The notes: generated by a model not told the origin, from the sequence alone. Positions 45,924 to 53,696 are shown, counted from the first letter of the stretch. The stretch: 64,000 bases of DNA from an uncultured Alphaproteobacteria bacterium (GCA_947586835.1 CANPXT010000004.1:39432-103431); one strand, 5' to 3'. Numbers and translations: made by a program.

Positions 45924-46280
45924 AGAAGTGATGGCAAGAACAGAGATATAGATGAAAGCACACCACATTTACATATTCTAATAGACCTACCTAAAGACAA
46001 GGTTCAAGACTTTTATGAGTTTATGCTCAATCATTTAACGCTATATTACTATTACATATCCGATGTAAGAGATAAAACTTTAATAGATATAACCGGACAG
46101 CCATTAGATATGAAGCAACTCTGGTGTTATGGTGATAAAGAGTTTGTGAAATCAGAAAAAGACAGACGTTTCAGACCCAGCAGAATATTTACGACCAAAG
46201 ATTTTCAGAAACCTATCCGTCATTTTAACCAGTATAATAAACATGAATGCATACGTGAATGGTTTTTATCTGCACCATAA
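45924..46280 (+). pseudogene. 5'-truncated reading frame, possible mobile-element remnant
   Basis: The frame is open from 45924 to 46280, but the first ATG comes only at 46023 and no ribosome site precedes it. The translation upstream of that ATG (STPHLHILIDLPKDKVQDFYEF) reads as ordinary protein. This suggests a gene that lost its 5' end. The C-terminal stretch (RRFRPSRIFTTKDFQKPIRHF) is basic and vaguely transposase-like, but no DDE triad can be placed. Confidence 0.35.
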
Positions 46281-46521
46281 ATTTTTATTTACTATATGAG
46301 AGAAAGAGTAATCAGTCCATTTTTTGAAGAAAACTGACGAAAAAGCATTTTATCTGTAAATGATGAGCGAATAATTCTAAGCCTTTTGCATAACACAAGC
46401 ATAAAGCTATCCCAAATCTCCATATGTGAGCAAAACAGCTCTTTAGCTCACTTGCCTATACCAAAATAAAAACGCTGGCGTATGGCGATTTATGTGAGTT
46501 TGGGATTTTAAAATAAAAAAC
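46281..46521. other. Noncoding stretch between remnant frame and toxin operon
   Basis: I see no open frame longer than about 30 codons with a ribosome site, and no repeat. It ends in the terminator of the toxin operon. Confidence 0.4.
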
Positions 46522-46546
46522 AACCTCTGTCAAAAAAGCAGAGGTT
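46522..46546 (-). terminator. Terminator of the dinJ-yafQ operon
   Basis: The 8-bp stem AACCTCTG/CAGAGGTT is followed on the minus strand by GTTGTTTTTTATTTT, about 35 bases after the toxin stop. Confidence 0.75.
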
Positions 46547-46580
46547 AAAACTATTTTTATATCAATATATGAGATGCTTT

Positions 46581-46850
46581 TTACTTTTTTAATATTTTAG
46601 CGTGTGAACCAACTCTATATAATGTTAAGTTATTACCTTCAATTTTATATATTAAAAGCAAATCCGGTCTTGCATGGCATTCTAAACAATGAATATAATT
46701 GCCTCGTAAAGGATGTTCTTTATATTCTGCAGGTAAAGGAACACCATCAACCAGATATCCAAGAACCAACTTTAACGCATCTATATCTTGTTTTTGAGTA
46801 ATATTTTTACGATCGGTTTTAAATTGCCGTGTAATAAAAATCTCTCTCAT
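46581..46850 (-). CDS. yafQ: YafQ-type mRNA interferase toxin
   Basis: This 89-residue RelE-superfamily toxin cuts mRNA on the ribosome. The YafQ residues are present: YKEHPLRGNY, then ECHARPDLLLIY (His and Asp of the active site), and the C-terminal RVGSHAKIL histidine. It overlaps its antitoxin gene by 4 bp (ATGA), the standard coupling that keeps antitoxin in excess. It is likely to stabilise the island. Confidence 0.92.
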   Translation of the reverse strand: MREIFITRQFKTDRKNITQKQDIDALKLVLGYLVDGVPLPAEYKEHPLRGNYIHCLECHARPDLLLIYKIEGNNLTLYRVGSHAKILKK

Positions 46851-47113
46851 AGGTCTAATTCCTTGAATAATTCTTCTTTATTTTTAACGTGAATGATATT
46901 TTTACCTGCATCGGCTTCATCAATAACAACTTGAGTTTCAAGGTTGAGATAATCATCTGCAGCAGATGGAGTAAAGGGCATTGCACGATTTCTTAAAGAT
47001 TGAGCAATAAACATTCTAATTGCATCATTCAAAGATGTGCCCATACTTTGAAACAACTGTTCTGCAGCGGCTTTTTGCTTAGCATCTATTCGTGTTTGAA
47101 TCATTGTATTCAT
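46847..47113 (-). CDS. dinJ: DinJ/RelB-type antitoxin
   Basis: From ATG 47113 (88 residues, GGAGA site directly upstream) the N-terminus is a ribbon-helix-helix DNA-binding fold (TMIQTRIDAKQKAAAEQLFQSMG, SLNDAIRMFIAQSL). A C-terminal segment follows that wraps the toxin. It would repress its own promoter at 47141-47169 together with YafQ. Confidence 0.9.
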   Translation of the reverse strand: MNTMIQTRIDAKQKAAAEQLFQSMGTSLNDAIRMFIAQSLRNRAMPFTPSAADDYLNLETQVVIDEADAGKNIIHVKNKEELFKELDL

Positions 47114-47140
47114 ACTATATCTCCTTTCTTGCATAATTCT

Positions 47141-47169
47141 ATTATAATACATAATTATTGCATTGTCAA
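47141..47169 (-). promoter_or_regulatory. Promoter of dinJ-yafQ, perfect sigma-70 consensus
   Basis: On the minus strand TTGACA (47169-47164) and TATAAT (47146-47141) are exactly 17 bp apart, the full consensus. It lies about 28 bp before the dinJ ATG, with an AAAGGAG site between. Such a strong promoter fits an autorepressed toxin-antitoxin pair. Confidence 0.85.
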
Positions 47170-47188
47170 TAGTATTGAAATATATTTT

Positions 47189-47512
47189 TTAGTATTCATC
47201 AGCACACATGATTGTCATAACTCTATTGGTAATATCAGGATTACTTGGATCATCAGATATGCTGTCATAAGTTTTATTGTAATAGTCTATTTTAAACATG
47301 ATATTTTCGCCATTGTGCGTAAATCTTCCATAATCATGCTCACCATATGGATCATTTGCTTTTGTAAATTCATTAAATAAGCGAACTTTGTGCAATATTT
47401 CAGCTTGCTCTTCTTCTGATTTGGCTCTAGTGCCTGTTGTTAGCATAACTTGTCCACCAACAAATGTTTTGCGAAACATCTCATTTAATAGTTTTATTTT
47501 TTCTGTATTCAT
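47189..47512 (-). CDS. DUF3768 protein
   Basis: This 107-residue protein matches the DUF3768 pattern: GGQVMLTTGT, the core NDPYGEHDYGRF, FKIDYYNKTYD, and the C-terminal TNRVMTIMCADEY. The family is frequent on alphaproteobacterial plasmids and conjugative elements, and its function is not known. It lies 9 bp after the 65-residue gene upstream, in a cluster of small plasmid-type genes. Confidence 0.85.
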   Translation of the reverse strand: MNTEKIKLLNEMFRKTFVGGQVMLTTGTRAKSEEEQAEILHKVRLFNEFTKANDPYGEHDYGRFTHNGENIMFKIDYYNKTYDSISDDPSNPDITNRVMTIMCADEY

Positions 47513-47521
47513 TGACGTATT

Positions 47522-47719
47522 TTACTCCACATTAAACCAATCCATACAAGTTGCTAATAAATCATCATAAGAACCGGAAGTTGCCTCTTGCATAAAGGTA
47601 TCTATTTCGGACTGTGTTAAATGGGCTTTTCTCATGGCTTTTGTACAAGCACCTAAAATAGAAAAGGCATTGCTATCTATACCAATCAACTCAACTGTTA
47701 TATCCGGATATTTAGGCAT
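47522..47719 (-). CDS. Small conserved mobile-element protein
   Basis: From ATG 47719, with GGAGG 6 bases upstream, this is a 65-residue protein (MPKYPDITVELIGIDSNAFS...ATSGSYDDLLATCMDWFNVE). I recall similar small proteins on plasmids and phage-like elements of alphaproteobacteria, without known function. Its ATG overlaps the end of the upstream frame (ATGCCTAA), so the two were once translationally coupled. Confidence 0.75.
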   Translation of the reverse strand: MPKYPDITVELIGIDSNAFSILGACTKAMRKAHLTQSEIDTFMQEATSGSYDDLLATCMDWFNVE

Positions 47720-48008
47720 TGGCGCCTCCAAAACGTTGAACTAATGCAAACTTTCTAAATTGTTTTAAGGCATTGATATAGCTTTCATGACTACGACGAC
47801 CAACACACTATTTTTCACCAGTACGACCATATAAATTGATATAGTGTTCAATCGATCTAGATAATGATTCTAATGTAATACCTTCTTTTTCAATAATCTT
47901 AGAAATACGCCAACAATAATCAAACACAGAGCTAGGGTTTGCATTAGCACTATATTCTTTATACCCTTTACTTATGAGGAATTGTCTAAAAGATTCTAAG
48001 TTTAACAT
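47712..48008 (-). pseudogene. Integrase-N-domain-like small gene interrupted by an in-frame TAG
   Basis: The frame begins at ATG 48008 (MLNLESFRQFLISKGYKEY), meets a TAG at 47808-47810 after 66 residues, and then stays open for 32 more codons (CVGRRSHESYINALKQF...). It ends at a TAA (47712-47714) that overlaps the next gene's ATG. Coupled overlap and protein-like sequence on both sides show the TAG is a recent nonsense change or a read-through codon. The full 98-codon product resembles the helical core-binding part of tyrosine recombinases or a related small plasmid family. Confidence 0.7.
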
Positions 48009-48028
48009 ATTTTTTCCTTTCTGTTTAT

Positions 48029-48163
48029 TTATTGTTCAACTGATATGATATCTGTCATAACTGCACAACCACGTTCGGCTTCACGTTGACAGGCTTCTAT
48101 TGCTTCTCTTAAAGACCAATAAATTGTCGGCATTAAAATTCCATTTACTTTTATTTGATACAT
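48029..48163 (-). CDS. 44-residue conserved-looking small protein
   Basis: This frame of 44 residues (MYQIKVNGILMPTIYWSLRE..., ending DIISVEQ) has an AAAGGA site before ATG 48163 and lies 20 bp upstream of the next gene on the same strand. It is probably the first gene of the small-gene cluster. A TATAAT-like box lies at 48204-48199. Function unknown. Confidence 0.6.
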   Translation of the reverse strand: MYQIKVNGILMPTIYWSLREAIEACQREAERGCAVMTDIISVEQ

Positions 48164-48235
48164 AATAAAATCCTTTCTTTTCCGTTGGTTATAGGTATAT
48201 TATATCGCGTTTTTAGCCTTTCGCGAGCCCCCAAA

Positions 48236-48508
48236 ACGCAAAAAAATTAGAAAAATTCTACTTTTTTTAGCCTTTTTCTACAAAAAATTAGAGTTTTGTT
48301 AGTAAAAAGTAGAAAATTTAACCTCTACCTACGCATATACAGAGGTTGGAAATACAAAATTTCATCAATAACTATGATATTTTCAAAACATGCCCCAAGG
48401 GCAAGAAGTGAATAGTGCATAACCTCGATTCATTAAAAATCGAGGTTGTTTTTTATTCCATTATGTGACGTTGATGTCACTTATTCGAAAGAAATTAAAA
48501 ATCAAGGT
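48236..48508. other. Noncoding patch A with four hairpin modules
   Basis: No gene is visible. Four small palindromic modules occur in the order H1 (48320-48347), H4 (48391-48403), H3 (48421-48447) and H2 (48466-48479). The same four recur in a different order at 53265-53412. H3 is followed by GTTTTTT and could end plus-strand transcription. Confidence 0.7.
48320..48347. repeat. Hairpin module H1, copy A
   Basis: AACCTCT and AGAGGTT enclose a 14-base loop starting ACCTACGCA. Copy B (53302-53329) has the same length, nearly the same loop and a changed but still paired stem. Confidence 0.7.
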
Positions 48509-49066
48509 TTAATTTAACAATTGCATCAATGTTTTTGTATATCTTGTTTCCGGCGACTCTAATACTTCTGGATCAATATCATTAAAATCAATTTCATCAT
48601 CATTAACTTCGGTTGTGCCATAGGTTGCAAGTGTGCACAACATTAATGGAAGTGAGCATTTAAATCTTGTTGCAATATCCAAAAGTAAAATAGCCTGATT
48701 CATCTTATCTTTTATGTTATCACTTTCGGAAAGAGGTTGAGCGACCGTACCAAGTGTTACCCATACTAACGGATTATAAAAACAATTCGTCATTTTATCC
48801 ATGTTTCTTGTATATGATGTTAATCTCTCTTTGCAGTCAAATTGTTTGTCTAAATTTTGAGTTGCCTGCTCACAATATGGTATAATTCCTTCTTCAAGGA
48901 ATTTTCTGCTAGCAAGTCGTTCTTTCATCTCAGCCATACATTCCTTTTGTCTCTGGTATTGCCATATTTTTATCTTGTCTTCTTTTGAAAAGGGTCGTGT
49001 TTCTGCTTTCACATTGGGAGCAATTATGAATACCATAATACATAACAACACAATTATTTTTTTCAT
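48509..49066 (-). CDS. Secreted protein of unknown function
   Basis: A signal peptide (residues 1-21, cleavage after VKA) leads a 185-residue exported protein with several cysteines (KECMAEM, IPYCEQ, FDCKERL, TNCFYN) likely to form disulfides. It is the last gene of the minus-strand SHOCT operon and follows the lipoprotein gene by 30 bp. I recognise no family. Confidence 0.65.
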   Translation of the reverse strand: MKKIIVLLCIMVFIIAPNVKAETRPFSKEDKIKIWQYQRQKECMAEMKERLASRKFLEEGIIPYCEQATQNLDKQFDCKERLTSYTRNMDKMTNCFYNPLVWVTLGTVAQPLSESDNIKDKMNQAILLLDIATRFKCSLPLMLCTLATYGTTEVNDDEIDFNDIDPEVLESPETRYTKTLMQLLN

Positions 49067-49096
49067 AATTCCCCCCTTTTTAATGTATCCAATAAC

Positions 49097-49714
49097 CTAA
49101 TCCTTAAGAAATTCTAAAACCGGACATGTCGTTTGTGGAGTTTTTAGAGACCGCGCAGCCACATCCGATAGCTTAATCGTTGCTTTGCTATAGGGCATTA
49201 TATCAATTGATGAATCCAAGACTGGTTTCCCATCTACAAAAACGTATTTAGTTTGTATTTTCTGCTTTTGATCTGTATCATTAACTAGATCAAAAACAAT
49301 TTCTTTAATATCAAGCTGTTCGCCTCTGGCACTTTGGAACACACGTCTAACAGACTCTAAAGAATGAATATACAGGGTATTATTAGCAACAGACAGATAA
49401 ATATCACTATTATCTTGAGGAATATGTCCCTGTTTAACCAATGGAACAGGGAGTGAAAACACAGCAAAACTACTTAAATCTTCACTCTGACATGAATTAT
49501 ATTTTGCTGCAATTTTTCTGTTTTTTACTTCATTAATAACTTCCTGTAAACTTTCTCCATCACAACTGGGAACTTCTAACTTTAAATCCATCAATACAAT
49601 TTTATTAGAACCAGATAATAAGTCCGAAATATTGATTATAGAATGTATTTTTAAATCACATGCTACACATACCAATAATAAAAAAATTAGGGTCAATATT
49701 TTTTTGAGCTTCAT
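49097..49714 (-). CDS. Lipoprotein of unknown function in the SHOCT operon
   Basis: From ATG 49714, preceded by AGGAGG, this is a 205-residue lipoprotein (MKLKKILTLIFLLLVCVAC, lipobox VAC). The mature part is mostly beta-rich. It contains SGSNKIVLMDLKLEVPSCDG and, near the end, MPYSKATIKLSDVAARSL. A longer frame starting at 49759 lacks a ribosome site. Similar lipoproteins occur in phage-like and plasmid loci, but I cannot name a function. Confidence 0.65.
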   Translation of the reverse strand: MKLKKILTLIFLLLVCVACDLKIHSIINISDLLSGSNKIVLMDLKLEVPSCDGESLQEVINEVKNRKIAAKYNSCQSEDLSSFAVFSLPVPLVKQGHIPQDNSDIYLSVANNTLYIHSLESVRRVFQSARGEQLDIKEIVFDLVNDTDQKQKIQTKYVFVDGKPVLDSSIDIMPYSKATIKLSDVAARSLKTPQTTCPVLEFLKD

Positions 49715-49772
49715 TTTTCCTCCTAGATGATTATATGTTTTTAGTTTAATTTTATTCATTTTGGAATAATCC

Positions 49773-50624
49773 TTATTCTATTACATTTATAATTCGAATA
49801 CCAATCTTATAATCTTTGCGATTATCGGAAATAAAGGCAAATTCAATCAGAGCTTTTTCTCCATCTGAAAAATCTGCTATTGCATGGCAAGTACGAGAAC
49901 CATTTTGATGATCGTATTTTACCTCTTTTATATTATAAATAGATAAAGCATGAATACCGAAAGAAGCAACCGATTGATTTAAAAGAGGGATGACTTCTTT
50001 TTGTTGTATTTGCACATTTTCACATTTATAAAATTGTTCTTCCTCAATCCGTTTTTTTGCTAAGTCATATCCAGATTTTGCGCCAACAAAGAGAGCGACT
50101 ATCATACCTAGGGCGGCCATTATTCCTAATATCCCAAAGATGGTCCTTATGACTGATTTTTTCCCTTTTTGTTCTTTATTATTTATTTTATCGCTTATTA
50201 AACTACGTAATCCATCTTTTATTTGTAAAATATGATATGTAAACACCCAAGCGGCTAGCGGTCCAAGAAGAACAACACCAATCATTGACCCAATAACTCC
50301 ACTACCATTTTTGTATTTTTCCGTTTCAAACTTATATGCGAGACCTGCGAATATAGTTACCGGAATAGCTACCAATAATCCTTTTACCAAAGCAGTGTTT
50401 TTCTCTATTAAAAGTCCAGCCACTCCAATTAAAACGAAATAGAGCATCAGGACATATATGAAGGACAATCCAATATTTTTCCAATTTATTTTTTCTTTTA
50501 CCTCTTTTGGCAAGGATTCTTTCTGTCCACTAAGTAAAATTTTCTTTTCTTCCTCATACTCTTCTTGTGTTAGGATACCTGTCTTTTTTAATTCAGCTAA
50601 TTTTTCTAATTTTTCAATGTTCAT
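49773..50624 (-). CDS. SHOCT-like membrane protein 1
   Basis: This 283-residue protein opens with a short SHOCT-like helix pair (NIEKLEKLAELKKTGILTQE, then EYEEEKKILL). A hydrophobic domain with about five membrane helices follows (residues 50-200), then a soluble C-terminal domain (residues 205-283). SHOCT modules are short oligomerisation segments found at protein ends. The start is ATG 50624 with AAGGAA upstream. The N-terminal module is almost identical to that of the next gene upstream, which indicates tandem duplication. Confidence 0.7.
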   Translation of the reverse strand: MNIEKLEKLAELKKTGILTQEEYEEEKKILLSGQKESLPKEVKEKINWKNIGLSFIYVLMLYFVLIGVAGLLIEKNTALVKGLLVAIPVTIFAGLAYKFETEKYKNGSGVIGSMIGVVLLGPLAAWVFTYHILQIKDGLRSLISDKINNKEQKGKKSVIRTIFGILGIMAALGMIVALFVGAKSGYDLAKKRIEEEQFYKCENVQIQQKEVIPLLNQSVASFGIHALSIYNIKEVKYDHQNGSRTCHAIADFSDGEKALIEFAFISDNRKDYKIGIRIINVIE

Positions 50625-50642
50625 CGTAAGTTCCTTCATTAA

Positions 50643-51206
50643 TTATTCATAAAAATTTTCATGTTTAACAAGTTTACCTCGTTGGGTGGTAAATATATCT
50701 GTTTGATATTTATGCCATCCCCAACCATTTGTTGATTTTTTGAATACATATTTTGTGTATTCACCAAACTCACGAATATCATCAGGAGTACCAAAGCGCG
50801 CAATAACTTCTTCAATACTCCTGTAACGATGTAAATCTTTGACATTTTTTGACTGCCTTTGATACTCTTTAAGCACAAGACCTAAAAATGCCGATATCCC
50901 AAATAAAATAATCCATTGACCGCCATTCATTTTTTCAGAACTTACCACAGTATAGCCAATTACAATTATGAGCACAACCAAAATCTGTATTTTCAATCTA
51001 TGCTCATGCCACAAATCATAAATTTTATTTGATACACTGATTTTTATTTCATCTTTATCATCGGAAGTCGTAAAAGAGTCATTTCTATTACTAGTATTAC
51101 CTTCTTCCGCGTTAAATAGTTTTTTCTTTTCTGCATCAAATTCTTCTTGTGTTAAGATGCCTTTCTTTTGTAATTCAGCTAATTTTTCTAACTTCTCAAT
51201 ATCCAT
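50643..51206 (-). CDS. SHOCT-like membrane protein 2
   Basis: This 187-residue protein has the N-terminal SHOCT-like module (DIEKLEKLAELQKKGILTQE, EFDAEKKKLF), a polar linker, two membrane helices (residues 75-110) and a C-terminal domain (RYRSIEEVIARFGTPDDI...YQTDIFTTQRGKL). The FGTP segment resembles SmpA/OmlA-type outer-membrane assembly motifs only superficially. It is co-transcribed with its two paralogues. Confidence 0.7.
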   Translation of the reverse strand: MDIEKLEKLAELQKKGILTQEEFDAEKKKLFNAEEGNTSNRNDSFTTSDDKDEIKISVSNKIYDLWHEHRLKIQILVVLIIVIGYTVVSSEKMNGGQWIILFGISAFLGLVLKEYQRQSKNVKDLHRYRSIEEVIARFGTPDDIREFGEYTKYVFKKSTNGWGWHKYQTDIFTTQRGKLVKHENFYE

Positions 51207-51223
51207 TAATGCATTACCTCATG

Positions 51224-51661
51224 TTATTTTTCATCATCTTCCATAAGAAGGCAGGGAAGGGAATCGCCTGATATATATGATCCAAATTCTCCTTCTTCTG
51301 ATCCAATAAAAATAAACCGAATTTTATCAAAGAATGGAACGTTTTTTGACAATGTTGATTTAAGGCAATTACAGGCTGCGTTAGAAACACCATCTTGACA
51401 GGTGATAGAATACGGAAACACAAAAACAACAAAAAAATAAAAGAAAACTCCAACACCACACCATTTCAGTAATCTTTTTAACAGCAGGGCATTATCAGAA
51501 TTTAAATTTTGATCTTTTTGTTTATTTTCGTTATGTTTAGGTGGTTTATCTGGAGTATTGAGTGAATTTAGATATGATTGTTTTTGGCTTTTAAACTCTT
51601 CATCAGTTATAAGTCCTTCTTCTTTTAGTTTCTTTAAATTTTTTAAATCATTAATATCCAT
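51224..51661 (-). CDS. SHOCT-like membrane protein 3, first gene of the operon
   Basis: This 145-residue protein has the SHOCT-like module (MDINDLKNLKKLKEEGLITD, EEFKSQKQSYL), a polar linker, one membrane helix (residues 72-90) and a short extracytoplasmic domain with two cysteines (SITCQDGVSNAACNC). It heads the five-gene minus-strand operon. A perfect 10-bp palindrome lies 35-60 bp upstream of its ATG. Confidence 0.7.
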   Translation of the reverse strand: MDINDLKNLKKLKEEGLITDEEFKSQKQSYLNSLNTPDKPPKHNENKQKDQNLNSDNALLLKRLLKWCGVGVFFYFFVVFVFPYSITCQDGVSNAACNCLKSTLSKNVPFFDKIRFIFIGSEEGEFGSYISGDSLPCLLMEDDEK

Positions 51662-51695
51662 TGATTGCTCCTAATACTTCTCTAACGAAAGTATT

Positions 51696-51721
51696 ATTAC
51701 ACAAATCAACCTTTGTGTAAT
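51696..51721. promoter_or_regulatory. Perfect palindrome upstream of the SHOCT operon
   Basis: The arms ATTACACAAA and TTTGTGTAAT enclose a 6-base spacer (TCAACC). The 26-bp site lies between the SHOCT operon (-) and the invertase gene (+), the usual place for an operator. There is no T-run, so it is not a terminator. Confidence 0.55.
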
Positions 51722-51908
51722 ACCTGGAAAAATACATAAAATTAAATGAGTAAAAATATTATTTTATGTAGCTGTATCAAGCCCCATCACATCATTTCCA
51801 AAAAATAATTCAAATCATAAAAAAATATGTTGATTTAATTGTTCTATTAAAATGACAGAAAAAAGAGGGGGAACACATTGATAAATAACCACAACCAAAG
51901 GATTTAAA

Positions 51909-52514
51909 ATGACGATTTATGCCTATATCAGAGTGAGTTCAAATATTCAAATACTGGAACACCAAGAATTTGAAATTAAAAAATTTGTAAAAACTCAAAA
52001 TATAAAAATTGACAAGTGGATTGAAGAAAAAATATCCTCCCGAAAACCACTTAATAAAAGAAAACTGGGAACATTATTGAATAGATTAAAAGCGGGGGAT
52101 ATCCTGATTACTTCGGAAATATCGCGCCTCGGTCGATCGCTGTTGGAAGTAATGCACATTTTGGAGTCTTGCCTGAATAAAAACTGTCAGGTCTGGACTA
52201 TCAAGGAACATTACAGACTGGGCGATGATATTCAAAGTAAGGTTATGGCATTTGCTTTTGGAATCAGTGCAGAAATAGAACGACAACTGATCTCAGGGCG
52301 AACAAAGGCAGCTCTTGAAAACGTTAAAGCGAGTGGTAAAAAACTCGGCCGTCCCTTTTCTGCCCAATCTAAAAAACTTAAATTATCCAAAAACACAAAG
52401 CGGATTAAAGATTTACTGGATAAAGGTGTTTCAAGATACAAAATATCTCGCATTATGGACGTTCAACCGATTACTGTTAACAGGTTCATCCAAAGAATGG
52501 GATGGGACCTGTAA
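51909..52514 (+). CDS. Invertase/resolvase-type serine recombinase 1
   Basis: This 201-residue small serine recombinase has its nucleophile in IYAYIRVSSN, the conserved region SEISRLGRSLLEVMHIL, the long helix AFAFGISAEIERQLISGRTK, and a C-terminal helix-turn-helix (LLDKGVSRYKISRIMDVQPI). It resembles master DNA invertases of the Mpi type. It is about 70% identical in layout to the next gene, a recent tandem paralogue. It may flip DNA segments or resolve multimers of the island. Confidence 0.9.
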   Translation: MTIYAYIRVSSNIQILEHQEFEIKKFVKTQNIKIDKWIEEKISSRKPLNKRKLGTLLNRLKAGDILITSEISRLGRSLLEVMHILESCLNKNCQVWTIKEHYRLGDDIQSKVMAFAFGISAEIERQLISGRTKAALENVKASGKKLGRPFSAQSKKLKLSKNTKRIKDLLDKGVSRYKISRIMDVQPITVNRFIQRMGWDL

Positions 52515-52639
52515 AAAAATCCTGTTCTAGTCTCTATGATCAAAGGTGCAATAGTTGATTTTAATGTTCGTTAAAACAACAAAACATTTTGCTCTCAATT
52601 CTTTGATTCTCCTAATAAATATATCAAAAGGAGAATGTT

Positions 52640-53239
52640 ATGATTTACGGATACATCCGCAAAAGCAGCGAAAAGCAATCGTTTGAACACATGGAGTATG
52701 AAATCAGCGATTATGCCGCCAAACACAATATGAAAATGGATGTTTGGGTAGAAGAAACTATTTCATCCAGAAAATCTTTAGATAAAAGAAAATTAGGAAA
52801 ATTACTCCAAAGTATGAACGCTGGAGATATCCTGATTTCTTGTGAAATATCTCGTTTGGGGCGTTCAATGTTAGAGGTTATGCGCATATTAGAAACTTGT
52901 TTAAACAAAGAATGTCAGGTCTGGACGATAAAAGAAAATTTTAGACTAGGCGCAGATATTCAATCAAAAGTAATGGCGTTTGCTTTTGGTATATCAGCTG
53001 AAATTGAACGCAGTTTAATATCACAACGGACAAAATCATCTTTGGCAAACATAAAAGCCAGTGGTAAAAAACTGGGACGTCCATTCGCTGCAACAAGTAA
53101 GAAATTAAAACCGTCAAAGAATTCAAAGCGTGTAAAAGATTTATTAGACAAAGGCGTTTCAAAAGCTCAAATTGCTAAAGTTATGGGTGTTGGACGCACG
53201 ACGCTTCGGCGTTTTATCTCTCGTCAAGGATGGGCTTAA
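52640..53239 (+). CDS. Invertase/resolvase-type serine recombinase 2
   Basis: This 199-residue paralogue of the previous gene has its nucleophile in IYGYIRKSSE, the region SCEISRLGRSMLEVMRILE, and a C-terminal helix-turn-helix (KAQIAKVMGVGRTTLRRF). The serine and the arginines of the active site are present. An AAAGGAGA site precedes the ATG. Hairpin module H4 follows within 40 bp of the stop. The two recombinases differ most in their recognition helices, so they may use different sites. Confidence 0.9.
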   Translation: MIYGYIRKSSEKQSFEHMEYEISDYAAKHNMKMDVWVEETISSRKSLDKRKLGKLLQSMNAGDILISCEISRLGRSMLEVMRILETCLNKECQVWTIKENFRLGADIQSKVMAFAFGISAEIERSLISQRTKSSLANIKASGKKLGRPFAATSKKLKPSKNSKRVKDLLDKGVSKAQIAKVMGVGRTTLRRFISRQGWA

Positions 53240-53264
53240 GATGTATCCATTCTTTTAAACTTCT

Positions 53265-53412
53265 TGCCCCAAGGGCAGGAGGTTGTTTTTGGCAGATATT
53301 TAACCTTTACCTACACACATACAAAGGTTCAATGGATAAAACACTCTTTACGATTAACTGACATTGATGTCACTTAATGAAACACAACTTCGGTTTTGAT
53401 AAAATCGAGGTT
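53265..53412. other. Noncoding patch B with four hairpin modules
   Basis: The modules occur in the order H4 (53265-53277), H1 (53302-53329), H2 (53359-53372) and H3 (53386-53412). Copy A at 48320-48479 has the order H1, H4, H3, H2. In H1 the stem is AACCTTT/AAAGGTT against AACCTCT/AGAGGTT in copy A, a compensatory change. The loop remains almost the same. Confidence 0.7.
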
Positions 53413-53528
53413 CATTTTCTTAGCCTTTCAAAATAATAATAAAAAAATGTTATCAATTTAAAAACGGTTTTACATATCAAAAGAAGTGCGACAAAATTCT
53501 TTCATAACAAAAAGAAAGGATAAAATTG

Positions 53529-53696
53529 ATGCAAAACATTAAAGAAGAAATATTAAGTTTGTATCCCGATATATCAGAGCAAGAAGCAGGTGATTATGCA
53601 TTAAATTTGATTAACTTTTTCAAATTGGGAATAGAAATTATGACACAAACTGAGGATACCAATGAAGAACATTATACAGAAGATGAAAGCCAATAA
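53529..53696 (+). CDS. 55-residue acidic protein before the large recombinase
   Basis: An AAAGGA site precedes ATG 53529 and the frame ends at TAA 53694-53696 (MQNIKEEILSLYPDISEQEA..., ending EDESQ). It is acidic and helical. Small acidic genes directly upstream of large serine recombinases are common in mobile elements, and some act as directionality or regulatory factors. That role here is only a guess. Confidence 0.55.
   Translation: MQNIKEEILSLYPDISEQEAGDYALNLINFFKLGIEIMTQTEDTNEEHYTEDESQ

Noticed and set aside
45924..46280. Complete insertion-sequence transposase
   Set aside because: No catalytic triad, no terminal inverted repeats and no target duplication are visible.
47712..48008. 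Functional tyrosine integrase
   Set aside because: Only a short core-binding-like helical part exists, without the R-H-R-Y catalytic domain, and it is broken by a stop codon.
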